Shown here: piece by piece, positions 1 through 10,714 of the stretch
How positions within the stretch are numbered: the stretch's first letter is position 1
Layout: each line of letters starts with the position of its first letter
Assembly: GCA_021307315.1 (NCBI GenBank)
Contig: JAJSPD010000005.1
Location: forward strand, 1,054,001 to 1,118,000
Direction: 5' to 3'
DNA: 64,000 nucleotides
Source: Bisporella sp. PMI_857
Lineage: Eukaryota; Ascomycota; Leotiomycetes; Helotiales; Helotiaceae
Notes under the pieces: generated by a model
The model's input: the letters and a program-made list of their open reading frames with translations, nothing else
Told to the model about the DNA's origin: nothing
Database searches by the model: none
Program-made: the position numbers and the translations under genes

Positions 1-1081
1 TCTCGTTTTGGCCTAAGTACGAGCAAGCTTCGCGCTCACCCTGTGGAAACGGTTCTCTCAGAAGCTACCACAAGGCTCGGTAAGCTCGAAGGGAATCAGA
101 AGTATCACGATATTCTCAACTTTTTGTCCCATCAAAGTCTTCAAGTTCCGTGTTCGGGACTTCTTTCTCTACACTCGCTGTAACAACAACTCGAACACTG
201 AGATAGACGGTTTGAGATTGTATTTTCTATCACTAAAGTAGAGGGAATAACACTTAAAGGCGTCTTGTTTTCTTAACTCAAGTTGGAGTTCGCGATTCAT
301 TTGTAATCAGTGATTCTAAGGGATTGTTAAGTTATTCTACTTCACTTGTCACTGATATAAGTGTACCCAAGATGGATGGTAACGAAGATTACTCAATTAA
401 GCAGATGGCAATGAGCCGCCTGGCATGACCTTGGTTGTACCTTTATAAATCACTCGTGAATTCCTGTTAAATTGTTGCTAGATCTCAAGCTATCAGATTT
501 GGCGGTGCTTATGTATTCGTCATTTATGATTTCTTAGCTTATACTCTCTACCTCAAATCCTTATATTCGCCATCTCCTAAAGAGGGCCTAGGCTCTACTC
601 GTATCGCTGCCCCTTTACCATTAACCAGTCAGTGAAGTTGGATTTAAGATCCTGCAACCTCATTACAAATAATTAATTATGCAAAGCCCATTCCATAAAT
701 TCAGAAATTTGTTCCAGTCAGCTTCTGGGTGAACGCTATTCCCGGTAGAATCTGTGTCACTACCTCTATCAGGGTCTGAGCCTGGGAATCTAAGAATCAT
801 AAACGAAAAATACCATTACATAGGAGGCACTAATAATGAATTGAGATCTTGCACTGATGTTAGACGATAATATGCTCATTTTAATGGTTTCTAGGTGAAC
901 GTGATAAAGGCAGGGGGCTATGATTCTAATGAAGCTTAAGCAAGTTGTTCAGGCGGAGTATCTCCATGATTATACTTTCCCGGCTTCGTTCTGCAAAATT
1001 GCACTTGATATTTCTTTGAGGAAGTCAACCAGATGATGTATTCAACGCTATTAAATGAACGGTCATACGCCCTTCTATAGC
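1..1081. other. Intergenic, no gene seen
   Basis: AT-rich sequence with no open frame long or protein-like enough to call on either strand. Its right part probably holds the 3' untranslated region of the CCDC25-like gene. I see no repeat or RNA gene here. Confidence 0.5.
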
Positions 1082-1928
1082 TTACATGAAATCATCCTCC
1101 AGATCGCTTCCACGATTCTGATTATTCGACTCATCTGGGTCCATGTTATTAAACATATCGTCATAAGCATGGTCCTTCTGCCACTTCTTTTCTTTTCTTT
1201 CTTGCGCAATTCGTGCTTCTTCTTTCTTCTAGAACGGAATTAGCGTAATTTTCGTCATTGTCTTCGCAAACTCTGCATACTCGCTCTAATTTTACAGCCT
1301 GGTCCTTCTTCCTCACAGCCTTGAGCTTCTCCTCCTTCTCCATTTGTAGATCAGGAAATTTCTCAACCTTTGTCTTATTCAGACGATTGACGATCGGGTT
1401 CTCTCTTTGCGCGACAATGATCTTCTTTACCTACAGTTGTCTGTCAATAATGACCTTTGGAAGAGAACGGGAGGTTTCAACAGACCTTTCTTTGGTCCTT
1501 GAAAGAAACTTGGCCAACAGCCATACTTCCATCTTTTTTGAGATTTGACCACGGCGTATAGATAACAGTGATATTATCTTTCTTGTTTCCTGCTCAATTT
1601 CAACATCATCACGTGCTGTGTAAATGCTTGAAATGCACGTACCCTCGATCGAATTTGCCTTGGTCAACTGCGCACAATCGACCAAAAGCTCCTCAGGAAT
1701 GGCATCCCAAGTTTCACCCTCATTCATCCGTAAATAAATATGAGCACTTGAAAGCTTGTCCACATGGAACCAAACGTCCTCCTCGAGACCATATTTAATC
1801 AGCTCCTCATCTGATATTGTCAGTTCTATTAATTTGATACGCGTAGATTTCTTACTTTCAACTTTATCTTTACCAACATAGATAAATGCCGACGGGGTCA
1901 CCGCAGTTGAAGTGAAATAATAAACCAT
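1082..1928 (-). CDS. CCDC25-like NFACT-R domain protein
   Basis: Five exons: 1856-1928, 1643-1810, 1486-1589, 1281-1430 and 1082-1228, giving 213 residues. The N-terminus has the NFACT-R signature of the CCDC25 family (YFTS near the start, IYVGKDK, then [17 protein letters not shown]). The middle continues [15 protein letters not shown], then [20 protein letters not shown], then [19 protein letters not shown]. The C-terminus is a charged coiled coil ending in an acidic tail. Read without splicing the gene looks frameshifted. Four introns of 45-55 nt with good donors and acceptors restore the whole family sequence, so it is intact. Human CCDC25 is reported as a membrane DNA sensor; the fungal role is not known to me. 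The start lies 170 bp from the divergent uL3m start, so the two probably share a promoter. Confidence 0.93.
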
Positions 1929-2098
1929 GGTTGTCTCATACTTTGATGTATCCTAAAGACCAATTTCAAGTGCGAGATTTTGAGCTGTCTCGGTTGATAT
2001 TGACGGCGCTACTGGTCACTGCAGCTCACCGTACAAAATACATCTTTTCAACAACAGCAAAAACTCAACTACGAAGGCATACAACAAGCCCTCGCACA
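1929..2098. promoter_or_regulatory. Shared divergent promoter region
   Basis: This spacer separates the CCDC25-like start on the minus strand from the preferred uL3m start on the plus strand. It stays open in the uL3m frame back to an ATG at 1931, so it could instead encode an N-terminal extension. No specific factor site was identified. Confidence 0.4.
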
Positions 2099-3013
2099 AT
2101 GGCACCGAAGCTGCCAACAAGCTGGGCGCAATTACCCCCAAGCTTTCTCCTTCCAGATGCGTTCCTCCCATTAATTGCAAAGCGCGGCGTCAAATATGGC
2201 TGGACAACCGCGCCGCGAGGAAAGCCAGCACGATTCAACCAGCAAACCGCCGGTCTGCCAACACTCCTTCAATCACCAGCGGCAGCATTGAAACGGAAAG
2301 ACTTTACTCTGCCATTACGGACTGGTGCGTTAGCTGTTAAGAAAGGAATGTCCGCCCTCTACGACCCAGAGACTGGAAAGCGAACTCCTTGTACGATTTT
2401 ACAGCTCGATCGGGTCCAGGTGGTGGCACACAAGACAAGGGAAAGACATGGATACTACGCCGTACAGATAGGTGCAGGATGGAAACACCCCAGCGTCCTA
2501 GCACGAGCCGAGCTGGGACACTTCTCCCATTCAGGCGTCAGCCCCAAGCGCTACGTATCAGAGTTCAGAGTCAAGAATGCAGATGGATTACCGGCAGTCG
2601 GGCAGTTGATCGGTCCAGAATGGTTCATCGAGGGTCAATTCGTGGATGCGAGGGCTAATTGCAGGGGGATGGGGTTTGAGGGTGGTATGAAGCGGTGGAA
2701 TTTCAAGGGACAAGGTAATTCTCATGGTAACTCGAAGAATCACAGGACGATGGGTTCTTCTGGTCCTTCTCAGGGAAGTGGCTCGAGGGTTTTGCCCGGT
2801 AAGAAGATGCCGGGGAACATGGGCGGACAGCAGGTTACTACGCAGAATGTTAAAGTGCTGAAAGTGGATGTGGAGAAAGGGCTGGTGATCCTCAATGGGT
2901 GTATTGCTGGACCAGACGGGTGCATTGTCAAGATTCAAGATGCGATCAAAAAGCCATGGCCTGTCATTCCAGCATCAGCTCAGGCAGCTGCAGAAGCAAC
3001 TGTTGTAGCATAG
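2099..3013 (+). CDS. MRPL9: Mitochondrial large ribosomal subunit protein uL3m
   Basis: Intronless, 304 residues. It matches the uL3 family: TPCTILQLDRVQVVAHKTR, LGHFSHSGVSPKR, the loop with RGMGFEGGMKRW, then HRTMGSSGPSQGS, GKKMPGNMGG and a C-terminal beta segment (NVKVLKVDVEKGLVILNG). uL3 helps fold 23S-like rRNA near the peptidyl-transferase centre; this is the mitochondrial version (yeast Mrpl9), with a short hydrophobic N-terminal segment that could act as a targeting peptide. I chose the ATG at 2099 (MAPKLP) because an in-frame ATG at 1931 would leave only 2 bp to the divergent neighbour. The longer form adds 56 residues and cannot be excluded. Confidence 0.93.
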   Translation: MAPKLPTSWAQLPPSFLLPDAFLPLIAKRGVKYGWTTAPRGKPARFNQQTAGLPTLLQSPAAALKRKDFTLPLRTGALAVKKGMSALYDPETGKRTPCTILQLDRVQVVAHKTRERHGYYAVQIGAGWKHPSVLARAELGHFSHSGVSPKRYVSEFRVKNADGLPAVGQLIGPEWFIEGQFVDARANCRGMGFEGGMKRWNFKGQGNSHGNSKNHRTMGSSGPSQGSGSRVLPGKKMPGNMGGQQVTTQNVKVLKVDVEKGLVILNGCIAGPDGCIVKIQDAIKKPWPVIPASAQAAAEATVVA

Positions 3014-3128
3014 GAAGGAACTGTATAATAATCTTGTACAATATATAGTACATAAAAGGCGTCTGAACCCAACCCTCATTACTCCATGCCATGTTCAATC
3101 ATATATACACAGGTTTTGGCTGCTATTC

Positions 3129-3791
3129 TCAACTTGAAATGTTAGGAGCATAGCTTCCCCGTCCCACCGTCTTAATCTCCTCAGCATCCAACTCAATGCC
3201 CTCAAATGGATCTCCCTCATCCAACAAATCAATTTTCGTTCCATTCTTCGTCGTCAAGCTCCACTCCGTCGTAACAAACATGCCTCTCCTCGTCGGCCGA
3301 TGGCTCGTAAACCGCATGGTTCCACTATTCTTCCTGCCTTTGACCTCAAAATGGATATCGATGCGTCCATGAAGCTGGTTCATCTCGCCCCAGATCCACG
3401 GCATCTGGTGGGCAAAGTAGATCTCATCGCCGAGGTACTCGCGCGCTTTGTCGGAGGTGCGCAGCGCGTACATTGTAGAGGAGACGACGGACGAAGACGA
3501 CTTTTGGTAGTTGAAGATGGCGAGGGTCGAGGAAACGAGGACGACGAGGAAGATGGGGATTGTGCGTAGCCAGCGCATACCTCCTTGCTCGATATCTGAC
3601 ATGTATAGTTAGAACATGTTTCCAGAACATTTCAAGGTGTATGTACCTGGTAGTTCTCGATCAGGCCGTCTCTCCATGAGGACCTGTCCTGGTTTCGGCG
3701 CTGCAATCATCGCCCGCCTTCGAATTACGTTCAATTGACTCATGTTCCCTCTCCTGAGCAAAGCTCTCGTCCTTAATAGTCGAGGCAACAT
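3129..3791 (-). CDS. COA1: Cytochrome c oxidase assembly factor Coa1
   Basis: Two exons (3647-3791 and 3129-3595) with a 51-nt intron give 203 residues. The N-terminus is Arg-rich (MLPRLLRTRALLRR), typical of a mitochondrial presequence. One transmembrane segment follows (about residues 57-72, IPIFLVVLVSSTLAIF). The intermembrane-space Coa1 domain carries SSVVSSTMYALR, LGDEIYF, PWIWGEMNQLHGRIDI and a C-terminal TTEWSLTTKNG strand. Coa1 acts in the inner membrane early in Cox1 maturation and links it to Shy1/SURF1. It is divergent from the membrane-protein gene starting at 3953, with about 160 bp between them. Confidence 0.9.
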
Positions 3792-3952
3792 TTTGAATAT
3801 GGTGGGGTTGAACAGGAAGTGTTCTGCCGTATAAATTTTGACATGAGGGTCGACATCATGCGATCTTGGCAAGGCTGCAAGGCTGACCCAGATCAAGCTT
3901 CACATCTTTCTTTCCTTCTACTGATTTCATACTTCAAACACAGACCGTCAAA

Positions 3953-4640
3953 ATGGATAGGACATCAGCGCGGTTGCGCAAGACCTTTCGCTATCCTACA
4001 GACAACGATTCAGACGACTCTCTCCCTGAAGCCATGGACGAACAAGGTATGCATTCCCATCCTCTTCCACCGGCTCCCCGCCTCCACCTCCCCATCTACA
4101 AGCTACTCACAAAGCCTCACAGAGCAAGAAAACCTCATAGCCCAGCTCAGCCGGCAAACCCAAAGCCAAAACAAACTCTACGCGCAAATCCTCCTCGTCC
4201 TGTCCCTCCTCTGCATCCCCCCCTACATCCCGACCCTCTTTTATCCCAGCACGTCGATCCTCTCCCTCCTCAGCATCTCCTCTCTCCTCAGCACCGCATT
4301 CCTCATACACATCCTACCCCCTACAAAAACCTCTATCTCCTTCCTCGATGCTCTAAGCTCACCTCCGTCAAACTCTAGGGGGAGCGGCGTGGGCATCAAA
4401 GGGAATGTGTATGAGGCACAGGGACCGCTAGAGAAATACTTACCGTATTTGAATGGGGTGCTATGTATACTGCTGGGGATCTTAGGAACGGTATTTAGGG
4501 CCAGAGAAGAGGTGTGGAGGGGCTTTGGATGGGTGCCGGGTGTAATTTATGGGGTTGTGCTGGTGGGCAAGGTTGTCATGGCTGGCGTCGATCCCGAAGG
4601 GGAGTTAAAAGGGTTAAGGTATGAATTTAAGGGTGCTTGA
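3953..4640 (+). CDS. Unknown membrane protein with about four helices
   Basis: Two exons (3953-4046 and 4123-4640) separated by a 76-nt intron encode 203 residues. The N-terminus is short, polar and acidic (NDSDDSLPEAMDEQ). A Gln-rich stretch (EQENLIAQLSRQ) precedes hydrophobic segments at LYAQILLVLSLLCI, ILSLLSISSLLSTAFLIHIL, LNGVLCILLGILGTVF and VPGVIYGVVLVGKVVMAGV. The layout fits a small multi-pass membrane protein of endomembranes or mitochondria. I do not recognise a family, so no function is proposed. The splice junction restores the frame exactly and the spacer from COA1 looks like a divergent promoter. Confidence 0.72.
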
Positions 4641-4837
4641 AAGTGGGAGATCAGGCTAGATTGGAATGGATCAGAGATTTAATTGGATATTGTGGAACTG
4701 GATATACCCATTTGCAGTTGTGTTACACTTTAGTCATAGGACAGGAAATGGATACTTTCTGATTATTGGCAATTTAATGCTTATGCATGAACTACTACTT
4801 GCTATCTTTACATGTAGGTCACATTTTGGAAAATACC

Positions 4838-7800
4838 CTACATATCAATACTCTCTTTGAATCTCAGAACACCATTTGTTTTCAGTACACCATCTATGCC
4901 ATTGGGGAGTCTTGGAAACGGATCTTGGAGTGATGGGTTCGCCATCTGCCCTTCTCCAGATTTGTCCGTGACGAGAACAAGACCTTCCGATTTTATCGCT
5001 TCGATCAAGGCTGGTACCATGTCCTGCGCCAAATGTTAGAGCATTATTTTTAATATAATATAGACTAACGATACTTACCAAGAGCCGGGAAGAACATATC
5101 AATCCCATAAAGTTGTTGCTCTGGGAAAGTCTCACAGCTTCCTTTATCGACGTTGCCTTTCTGCCAGTAGTGTGGGCTGCAGAATATATAGAGAGTGGGC
5201 CTTCTTGACATAGGTCGTTGCTGAGGAAAACAGGGTAGTTTGGTTGTTTCCAATTCAGAGCCGTACAGACAGTAGGGTTGTAGGAGCTGAAGACAATAGA
5301 CCTCATGAAATCAGGAGAGCTCTCCCTCACATTTCTTGCATGATCGAATACCACACCTAAGATAGCATCGGCAAAAGTATTTATGTTGGCTGTAGGTCCC
5401 AAGCGGAGATTAATTTCTTCCTCTTTGGAAGGATATAAAACCTGAAGGTTCACATTCATACCCCGCGGAATGATATGAAGTGCATCTTGTAGGGAAATTG
5501 CTGCATTCGAAAGAGCAAGGTGGACATCTGCCCTTGACTGTGCAATATTCATCAAATTTGGCAAATCGCTAGTCTTTCTAGCTGATCCTGAACCAGCATT
5601 AATAAACTGATCATATGTAAGGCGACTGACAGGAAAGTCAATCCCCATATAGTTGATCGTCCATGTTTGCCAGAGTACTGGGACGCCATCACATGTATGC
5701 TGAATGAAGACCTGTACATAGTCACCCGACAAACTTGAACCTGTGATGAACGCGCTTGGTTTGTGGTCGAACTGGCTAGTCGCTTTCCAATACGTCTCGA
5801 AGTCGGTGATTTCAAGTGGCTTCCCTTGGAATGGTTTGATGACCTGAAAGTTGAATGTAATCTGCCCAATAGCCCGAAGCCTTGGATCAAAAAGAGGTAA
5901 ACAGCAGCGACCTGAACTGCTATGCACAGCTCTAAAAGTACTAGGTAAGGCGACCGTCTTTGCAATAACTTTTGCGCCGTAGGTCGGAAAGACATCAAAG
6001 TCTATGGCGAAGGAATCTAAATTATCAACCTGAAAGGAAACAAGCCGGGTATCTTCCTGAAATGGTAAGAGAATATTCTTGGGTATCAAGTCGGACAATT
6101 TTGATGAAATAGTAAGGCGCGCAGCAGGATATTTGCTATCATGAAAGAAGACCATAGGTTGTTCTCCATCCTCCTCGAAACTTATTTGTATGAATGTCTT
6201 TGTGTCCAGGAAATTATGTCCATATCTTCGAAGTGGAATGATTGGTGGGGGTAATTCGAGTTCAGGAATTCCGTCTGCGTCGAGACTCATAGGAATAGGT
6301 GCTGTACTGCCGAAAATTGGTCCGGGTTGGGCATTTGGAGACAGCTTATTATGCGTAGTCAAAGTAATGGTTGAGAGCAATCTCATACACTCTAGGTGAC
6401 CCTCCCAGGCTGCGTAGTACATTGCAGAAAGATCCTTCTCATCTAAAATGTTAGATTTGACACCAACGTCAAGAAGTGTCTGCATGCATGGGACATTTCC
6501 TTCGCTTGCAGCATGGAAAAGGGGCGTCCAGGAATATAACTTGTCAATTTGATCCAGATTTGCTCCATACTCCTTGAGGAGAAGCAGCAACTGAGGAGTT
6601 TGTCCAGATCTAGCTACAAGATGTTGGGGATAGAGACCTTCAGCGTCTGGTAGTATCTCTGCGCCATGTTTTAGGAGCAGCTCAACAATTGGTACGGAGC
6701 CATGTTCGCATGCCAAATTCAATGGTACATGGTCTGCATCGGATTTTGGGTCAATACGAGCTGAACGTTGAAGTAGCCGTTCCGCACATTCCAAGTGCCC
6801 GTGTATAATCGCATGAATTAAGGGAGTAAAGTTATCATGGTCGATTAGATCAATCGTGGTTAGTTCCGCTGTGAAGCTTTAGCTATTATTCGAAGTAAAC
6901 GATATGCACGCATACCATTAAGCAAAGCCTCCATCATATCAAGTCTCCCATGCATACATGCATAATGTAAGGGAACTCGGCCATAAACATCTGTCCTGCT
7001 CACAGAGACTCCCTTGGACAGACCGATACCAAGGATGAACGAGTTCCCATATATAGTAGCTTGATGAAGACAGTTTCGCTCATTGATATCATCTTCAGAC
7101 TGTACATCAACAAGGCCGGTGTCTAACAGAAGCTGTAATGACTGCACTGGGCCATCATTTATTGCTGCAAGAAAGGTTCTTGTGATCCGCTCTAGCAAAG
7201 TAATATCTCGAGTGCCATTTGGATTCGTAGCAGTCTCTAATCTCAGAAGAAGATCTTTCAGAGAGTCGAGGTTTCCTGAAATAACGGCCTCCAAAAGTAA
7301 AGTGTCGGCATCGCCTTCATCCGTGCCCAATAGATGTTGACTACTGACAATGTGTTCGGGATTCCTTTCGAAATTAACATGATCACCTTCAGACCATGCA
7401 CCTAGTTCCTGTAAGCTTGTCGTGGCCTGATCGGATAGCTCACTAATGACGGTCGCATTGAAAAATGGTTGTACTTCAACGGCTCTAGACAGATAAAGTT
7501 CTTTGGTCTTAGACTTGGAGGTCTTGTCCCATTTTTTGAGGATTTTTGAGAATGCAGTTCCATTGATCTCAACAAACTGCTGAAGTTTATTCAAATCATT
7601 CCCGAACTGTTGAAAGCCTTCTTCTAAGGTGGTAAATTTAGCAGAACGCCTGGATGTGTTTTGACTCCTGGATTGTAGAACTTTCTTCTTGTCTAGCAGT
7701 GTCTTCAGACGGATTTTGAGCTGAAGCAAATCAGCATCTCAAGACTTCACAATGTACTTGTTAGTGGATGTAATACCTCAGCTTCTTTCTGGAGATAAAA

Positions 7801-8271
7801 GGCATTTACTTTCTCGAGCTCTCGTTCCTGATAGCCGATTAGCCAGACTTTATAGCCATACCTGCTAAGAAACTTACCAGTTGAAAGAAGAACGTAGCTT
7901 TGTTTGCTTGTAAGGCACCTTGCGTATCCACAACACTTACGGTGTGGTGGGCATCATTCAAAGCATGAAGGGTTGGGGTCGTAGAGAGCTTTTTAATCAG
8001 CTTTCATAATGTCAGCACACTTTCTGCTACTTTTGTGACAGCAGATATTGAAATTGATTGCGCTTTCGGAAGGTAGTAGTTGGTTCCACCAACCTTTTTC
8101 AAAGCCTTGTAATTGACAAAGCTTGCGGCATACTCGGGAACCTCGAGCTGCCGTTTCTGAATCTGCTTGCCGAACTTCCTGAACACATATCCCTCAGTCA
8201 GCAAACTCAGGATTCTAGGGCTGTGGAGCTCATCCATGCAGGTGGCCGTTTAGGAGAAGAAAAACGGACAT
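4838..8271 (-). CDS. PHO81: PHO81/NUC-2-type SPX-ankyrin phosphate regulator
   Basis: Proposed exons: 8270-8271, 8094-8178, 7878-8000, 7777-7827, 6916-7720, 5079-6868 and 4838-5023, about 1013 residues. The order is an N-terminal SPX domain (KFGKQIQKRQLEVPEYAASF, then LIKKLS), at least six ankyrin repeats (for example YGRVPLHYACMHGRLDMMEALL), and a C-terminal region like glycerophosphodiester phosphodiesterase (FMGLICSSRLL, then LVLVTDK). This is the architecture of yeast Pho81 and Neurospora NUC-2, which inhibit the Pho80-Pho85 kinase when phosphate is scarce; SPX binds inositol pyrophosphates. The family normally starts MKFGKQ. Here KFGKQ follows a clear branch site (GCTGAC) and TTCAG acceptor, so I infer a split ATG. 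The first two bases are uncertain. An unspliced in-frame ATG at 8237 would instead add 23 residues before KFGKQ. CACGTG motifs lie upstream. Confidence 0.85.
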
Positions 8272-8284
8272 ATTGTGGTGGTGG

Positions 8285-8290
8285 CACGTG
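8285..8290. promoter_or_regulatory. CACGTG palindrome just upstream of PHO81
   Basis: The sequence reads GGCACGTGCT. CACGTG is the core bound by the bHLH factors Pho4 and NUC-1, which control phosphate genes in yeast and Neurospora. Its place beside a PHO81 gene suggests feedback control, but the six-base core also occurs by chance about once per 4 kb. Confidence 0.35.
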
Positions 8291-8881
8291 CTGCAGCAGT
8301 ACCAGGTCGAGGGAGAGGAAGCGCGGCCGGAACATCAACAAAGGCGGAAATCCCTGTCATATACGAAGATTCATCATTGCGAGAGAGTTCGCCAGACGTC
8401 AAACGTCAATAGAAATGCATGTGGTAATCGACATGTGACGTCGAAGTTGGGTGTTTGAGAGAGGAGGGCGAATAGATTTTGCCGTGGTATTTGGATACAT
8501 GCACCAACTGAACAAGGTGATCTGATAGGTGGGGGATGTACAAAGTCTCACAGACATGCAAGAGATTGGGAGGGTTGAGTTGTTACTCGAATATTTAAGA
8601 TTCAACACAATGACTCTAGGTTTGATAGAGTATGGTTTATAAGACTCGTCTACCTGAGAACGGACTAGCCTCGGTGAAAAGGCATCCATAGAGAACCTTA
8701 CTTTGCTCTTTCTCATAAAACTGGTTTACATTTCCTAATACAGTAGCATAACTGCCAAACAGAAGAGATTCTGATAGGCACAGTTCGTGGCAGCGGGCCA
8801 ACAGACAAAATCTCTTAGTTTTCTACTATCAACACTGCATCAATATATCTACCTTTATCCAATCATAGAGTCACATTCCTC

Positions 8882-8887
8882 CACGTG
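8882..8887. promoter_or_regulatory. CACGTG palindrome in PHO81 upstream region
   Basis: The context reads GCACGTGG on the minus strand, close to the high-affinity yeast Pho4 site. It lies about 610 bp upstream of the proposed PHO81 start, between PHO81 and the end of CUE5. Function is inferred from position only. Confidence 0.35.
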
Positions 8888-9140
8888 CGCTCCAAGACAA
8901 GGCTACATTAGAGGGGTACATAAGGCTGAGGATGTGGGGTGAGGAACCCGAGTGAGGGGAGTTTAGAAATAAAATCCATCGAAAACGAGACTCCGTAAAC
9001 ACGTAGCAGGAGAAACAAAGGTACCCTCGGATTGTGATATTCATATTTCACCGACCGTGTTTGCAAACGTGTCCAATCTTAAAAAAAAGCTACAAGTGGA
9101 TATCATGCGACAAAACAGTTTTTTCCCCCAGAGATAGCAG

Positions 9141-10714
9141 CTATGCCTTTCCTGCCAGTTTGTCATCGGCAATCTTATCCTTTGTTCCCACTGTATATAG
9201 TTCAGAATTAGTGATTGCCTTGCTGAAAGCTAGATGGAACTGGTTGCCCGTCGGAGACATTACGAGAGTACCTTTTGCTCAGGTTGTGAAAGATAAATTC
9301 TTTTCAGAACGACGGTCTCTCAGCGAGAGATCACTTACCCGTCTCAGCCGGCTCTGGCTTTCGAGCAGGTTCAGCAATATTGTCAGCCATTGCTTCAGCG
9401 GCTGCTTTTTTAAGTCTCTCTGTATCATCTTGCTTAATCTCCTTTCCGCCGACGCGATCTTTGGATTCCTTCTCGTCTTCACTATCACCAAGACTGAATG
9501 GATCATTCTCAGCATCGCCGATTGGACTAGGATCAACGGCCGAGAGTGGCTGCCACTTGCTTTGCTTTCCGGATACTGGCATATTTTCCTTGACCCCAGG
9601 CTTTGGAGAAGTGCGGTATAGATCGATATCGTCTGGTGGACCACCTTGGAACGAGACTTTACGCCCATCTGCGGATTTTGGAGTCGCTGGTGTTGGTTTG
9701 AAAAGATCTGGATTCGCAAGCGGACGTGTAGAGCGGCGACCTTGCGCTGTGGGTTGTTAGTTTAGTTCAGATACTACAAAAGGTAAACATACAACCATCA
9801 CTATTTAGTTGCATGCTTGCAAAATCATCTCCTAGCACTTGGGGGTCGGCATCATAACGATTGTAGTCACCACTCTGTCTCCCATCATTACTTCGGCGAG
9901 ATCTGAATGCACCAGAACTCGCTCCCTGCTGAGTATGCTCCTCTTCATCTTCACCATCAATTTTCTTCCTTAATGTTGTGATCCATCCATTGACCTTACT
10001 CTGCGTCTCGAGAAACCCTTTGCGAAGGTTTTCCTTTATAACAGGAAGGTCGTCATCGAAAAAATTGTAGTCATCTTCCTCTTCGTTTGGCTTGCGCCTA
10101 CTTTGTTGTTGTTGAGTACGTTGGTTTGTCCGCGGTGCATCATAATGTTCAGCTAATTGTCTAGCGTACTGCTCATCTGCTTCAAGTTGTGATAGTGGAG
10201 TAGATCCTGTACGAGGTGCAGCTGGGCGAGGAGGTTGAGGAGGGGGCGTCGGCTCTATTACAGCATCCGGATCCGACATACCTGACCTAATGTTAGTGCA
10301 TGCAGATGTATACACTGGCTAGAGACGTACCAAGAAGGGCATTGAAAGCAGGCTCAACACGGCCTCCACTCGCTATCAAAACTGCCTTGACCACAGCCGC
10401 ATCTATAGATGGAAATGCCTCTTTGAGTGTGTTCTCAGCCTGCTGCTGTGGGCTGAGAGGACGAGGGGGTTTTGGTGGAGCTTCGTCTTCAACAGTCGCT
10501 GGCTTTGGAGTTGTTTTTGTATTCGGTGCATCGGCATTGCCAGTATTTGACTCCTGAACATCGTCATCGTCCATGTCTAAAGGTTGGGCTGTCGTGGGAG
10601 ATTCAGGCTAATAGAAGATTAGTATCTCTCTTGAACTATTCATTTGCGCAGATGATAAACGCATGACGAAGCATATCTTACAGGGTTGTCAGTAGATTTG
10701 GTGGGCGCTGACAT
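9141..10714 (-). CDS. CUE5: CUE-domain ubiquitin-binding protein, Cue5-like
   Basis: Five exons (10682-10714, 10331-10607, 9793-10281, 9339-9746 and 9141-9190) give 418 residues. The N-terminus is Asp-rich. A CUE domain follows at about residues 60-105 (AENTLKEAFPSID, then ASGGRVEPAFNALLGMSDPD). The rest is largely disordered, with a Pro-rich patch, QLEADEQYARQLAEHYD and YNFFDDDLPVIKENLRKGF. Yeast Cue5 is a selective-autophagy receptor linking ubiquitinated cargo to Atg8; the same role is plausible here. The last intron (148 nt) has a perfect GTAAGT donor. If it is not removed, the protein ends at ETGK and loses a 17-residue tail. The alternative end would be at 9331. Confidence 0.86.

Larger units (their letters stand above)
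8272..9140. other. Intergenic spacer between CUE5 and PHO81
   Basis: This holds the PHO81 upstream region, probably with untranslated leader, and the CUE5 3' end. Apart from the two CACGTG cores I see no feature. Short open frames at 8399-8716 and nearby have no protein-like composition. Confidence 0.5.

Noticed and set aside
1161..1928. Apparent frameshifts in the CCDC25-like gene
   Set aside because: Two overlapping minus-strand frames suggested a pseudogene, but four introns with standard splice sites restore a complete family sequence.
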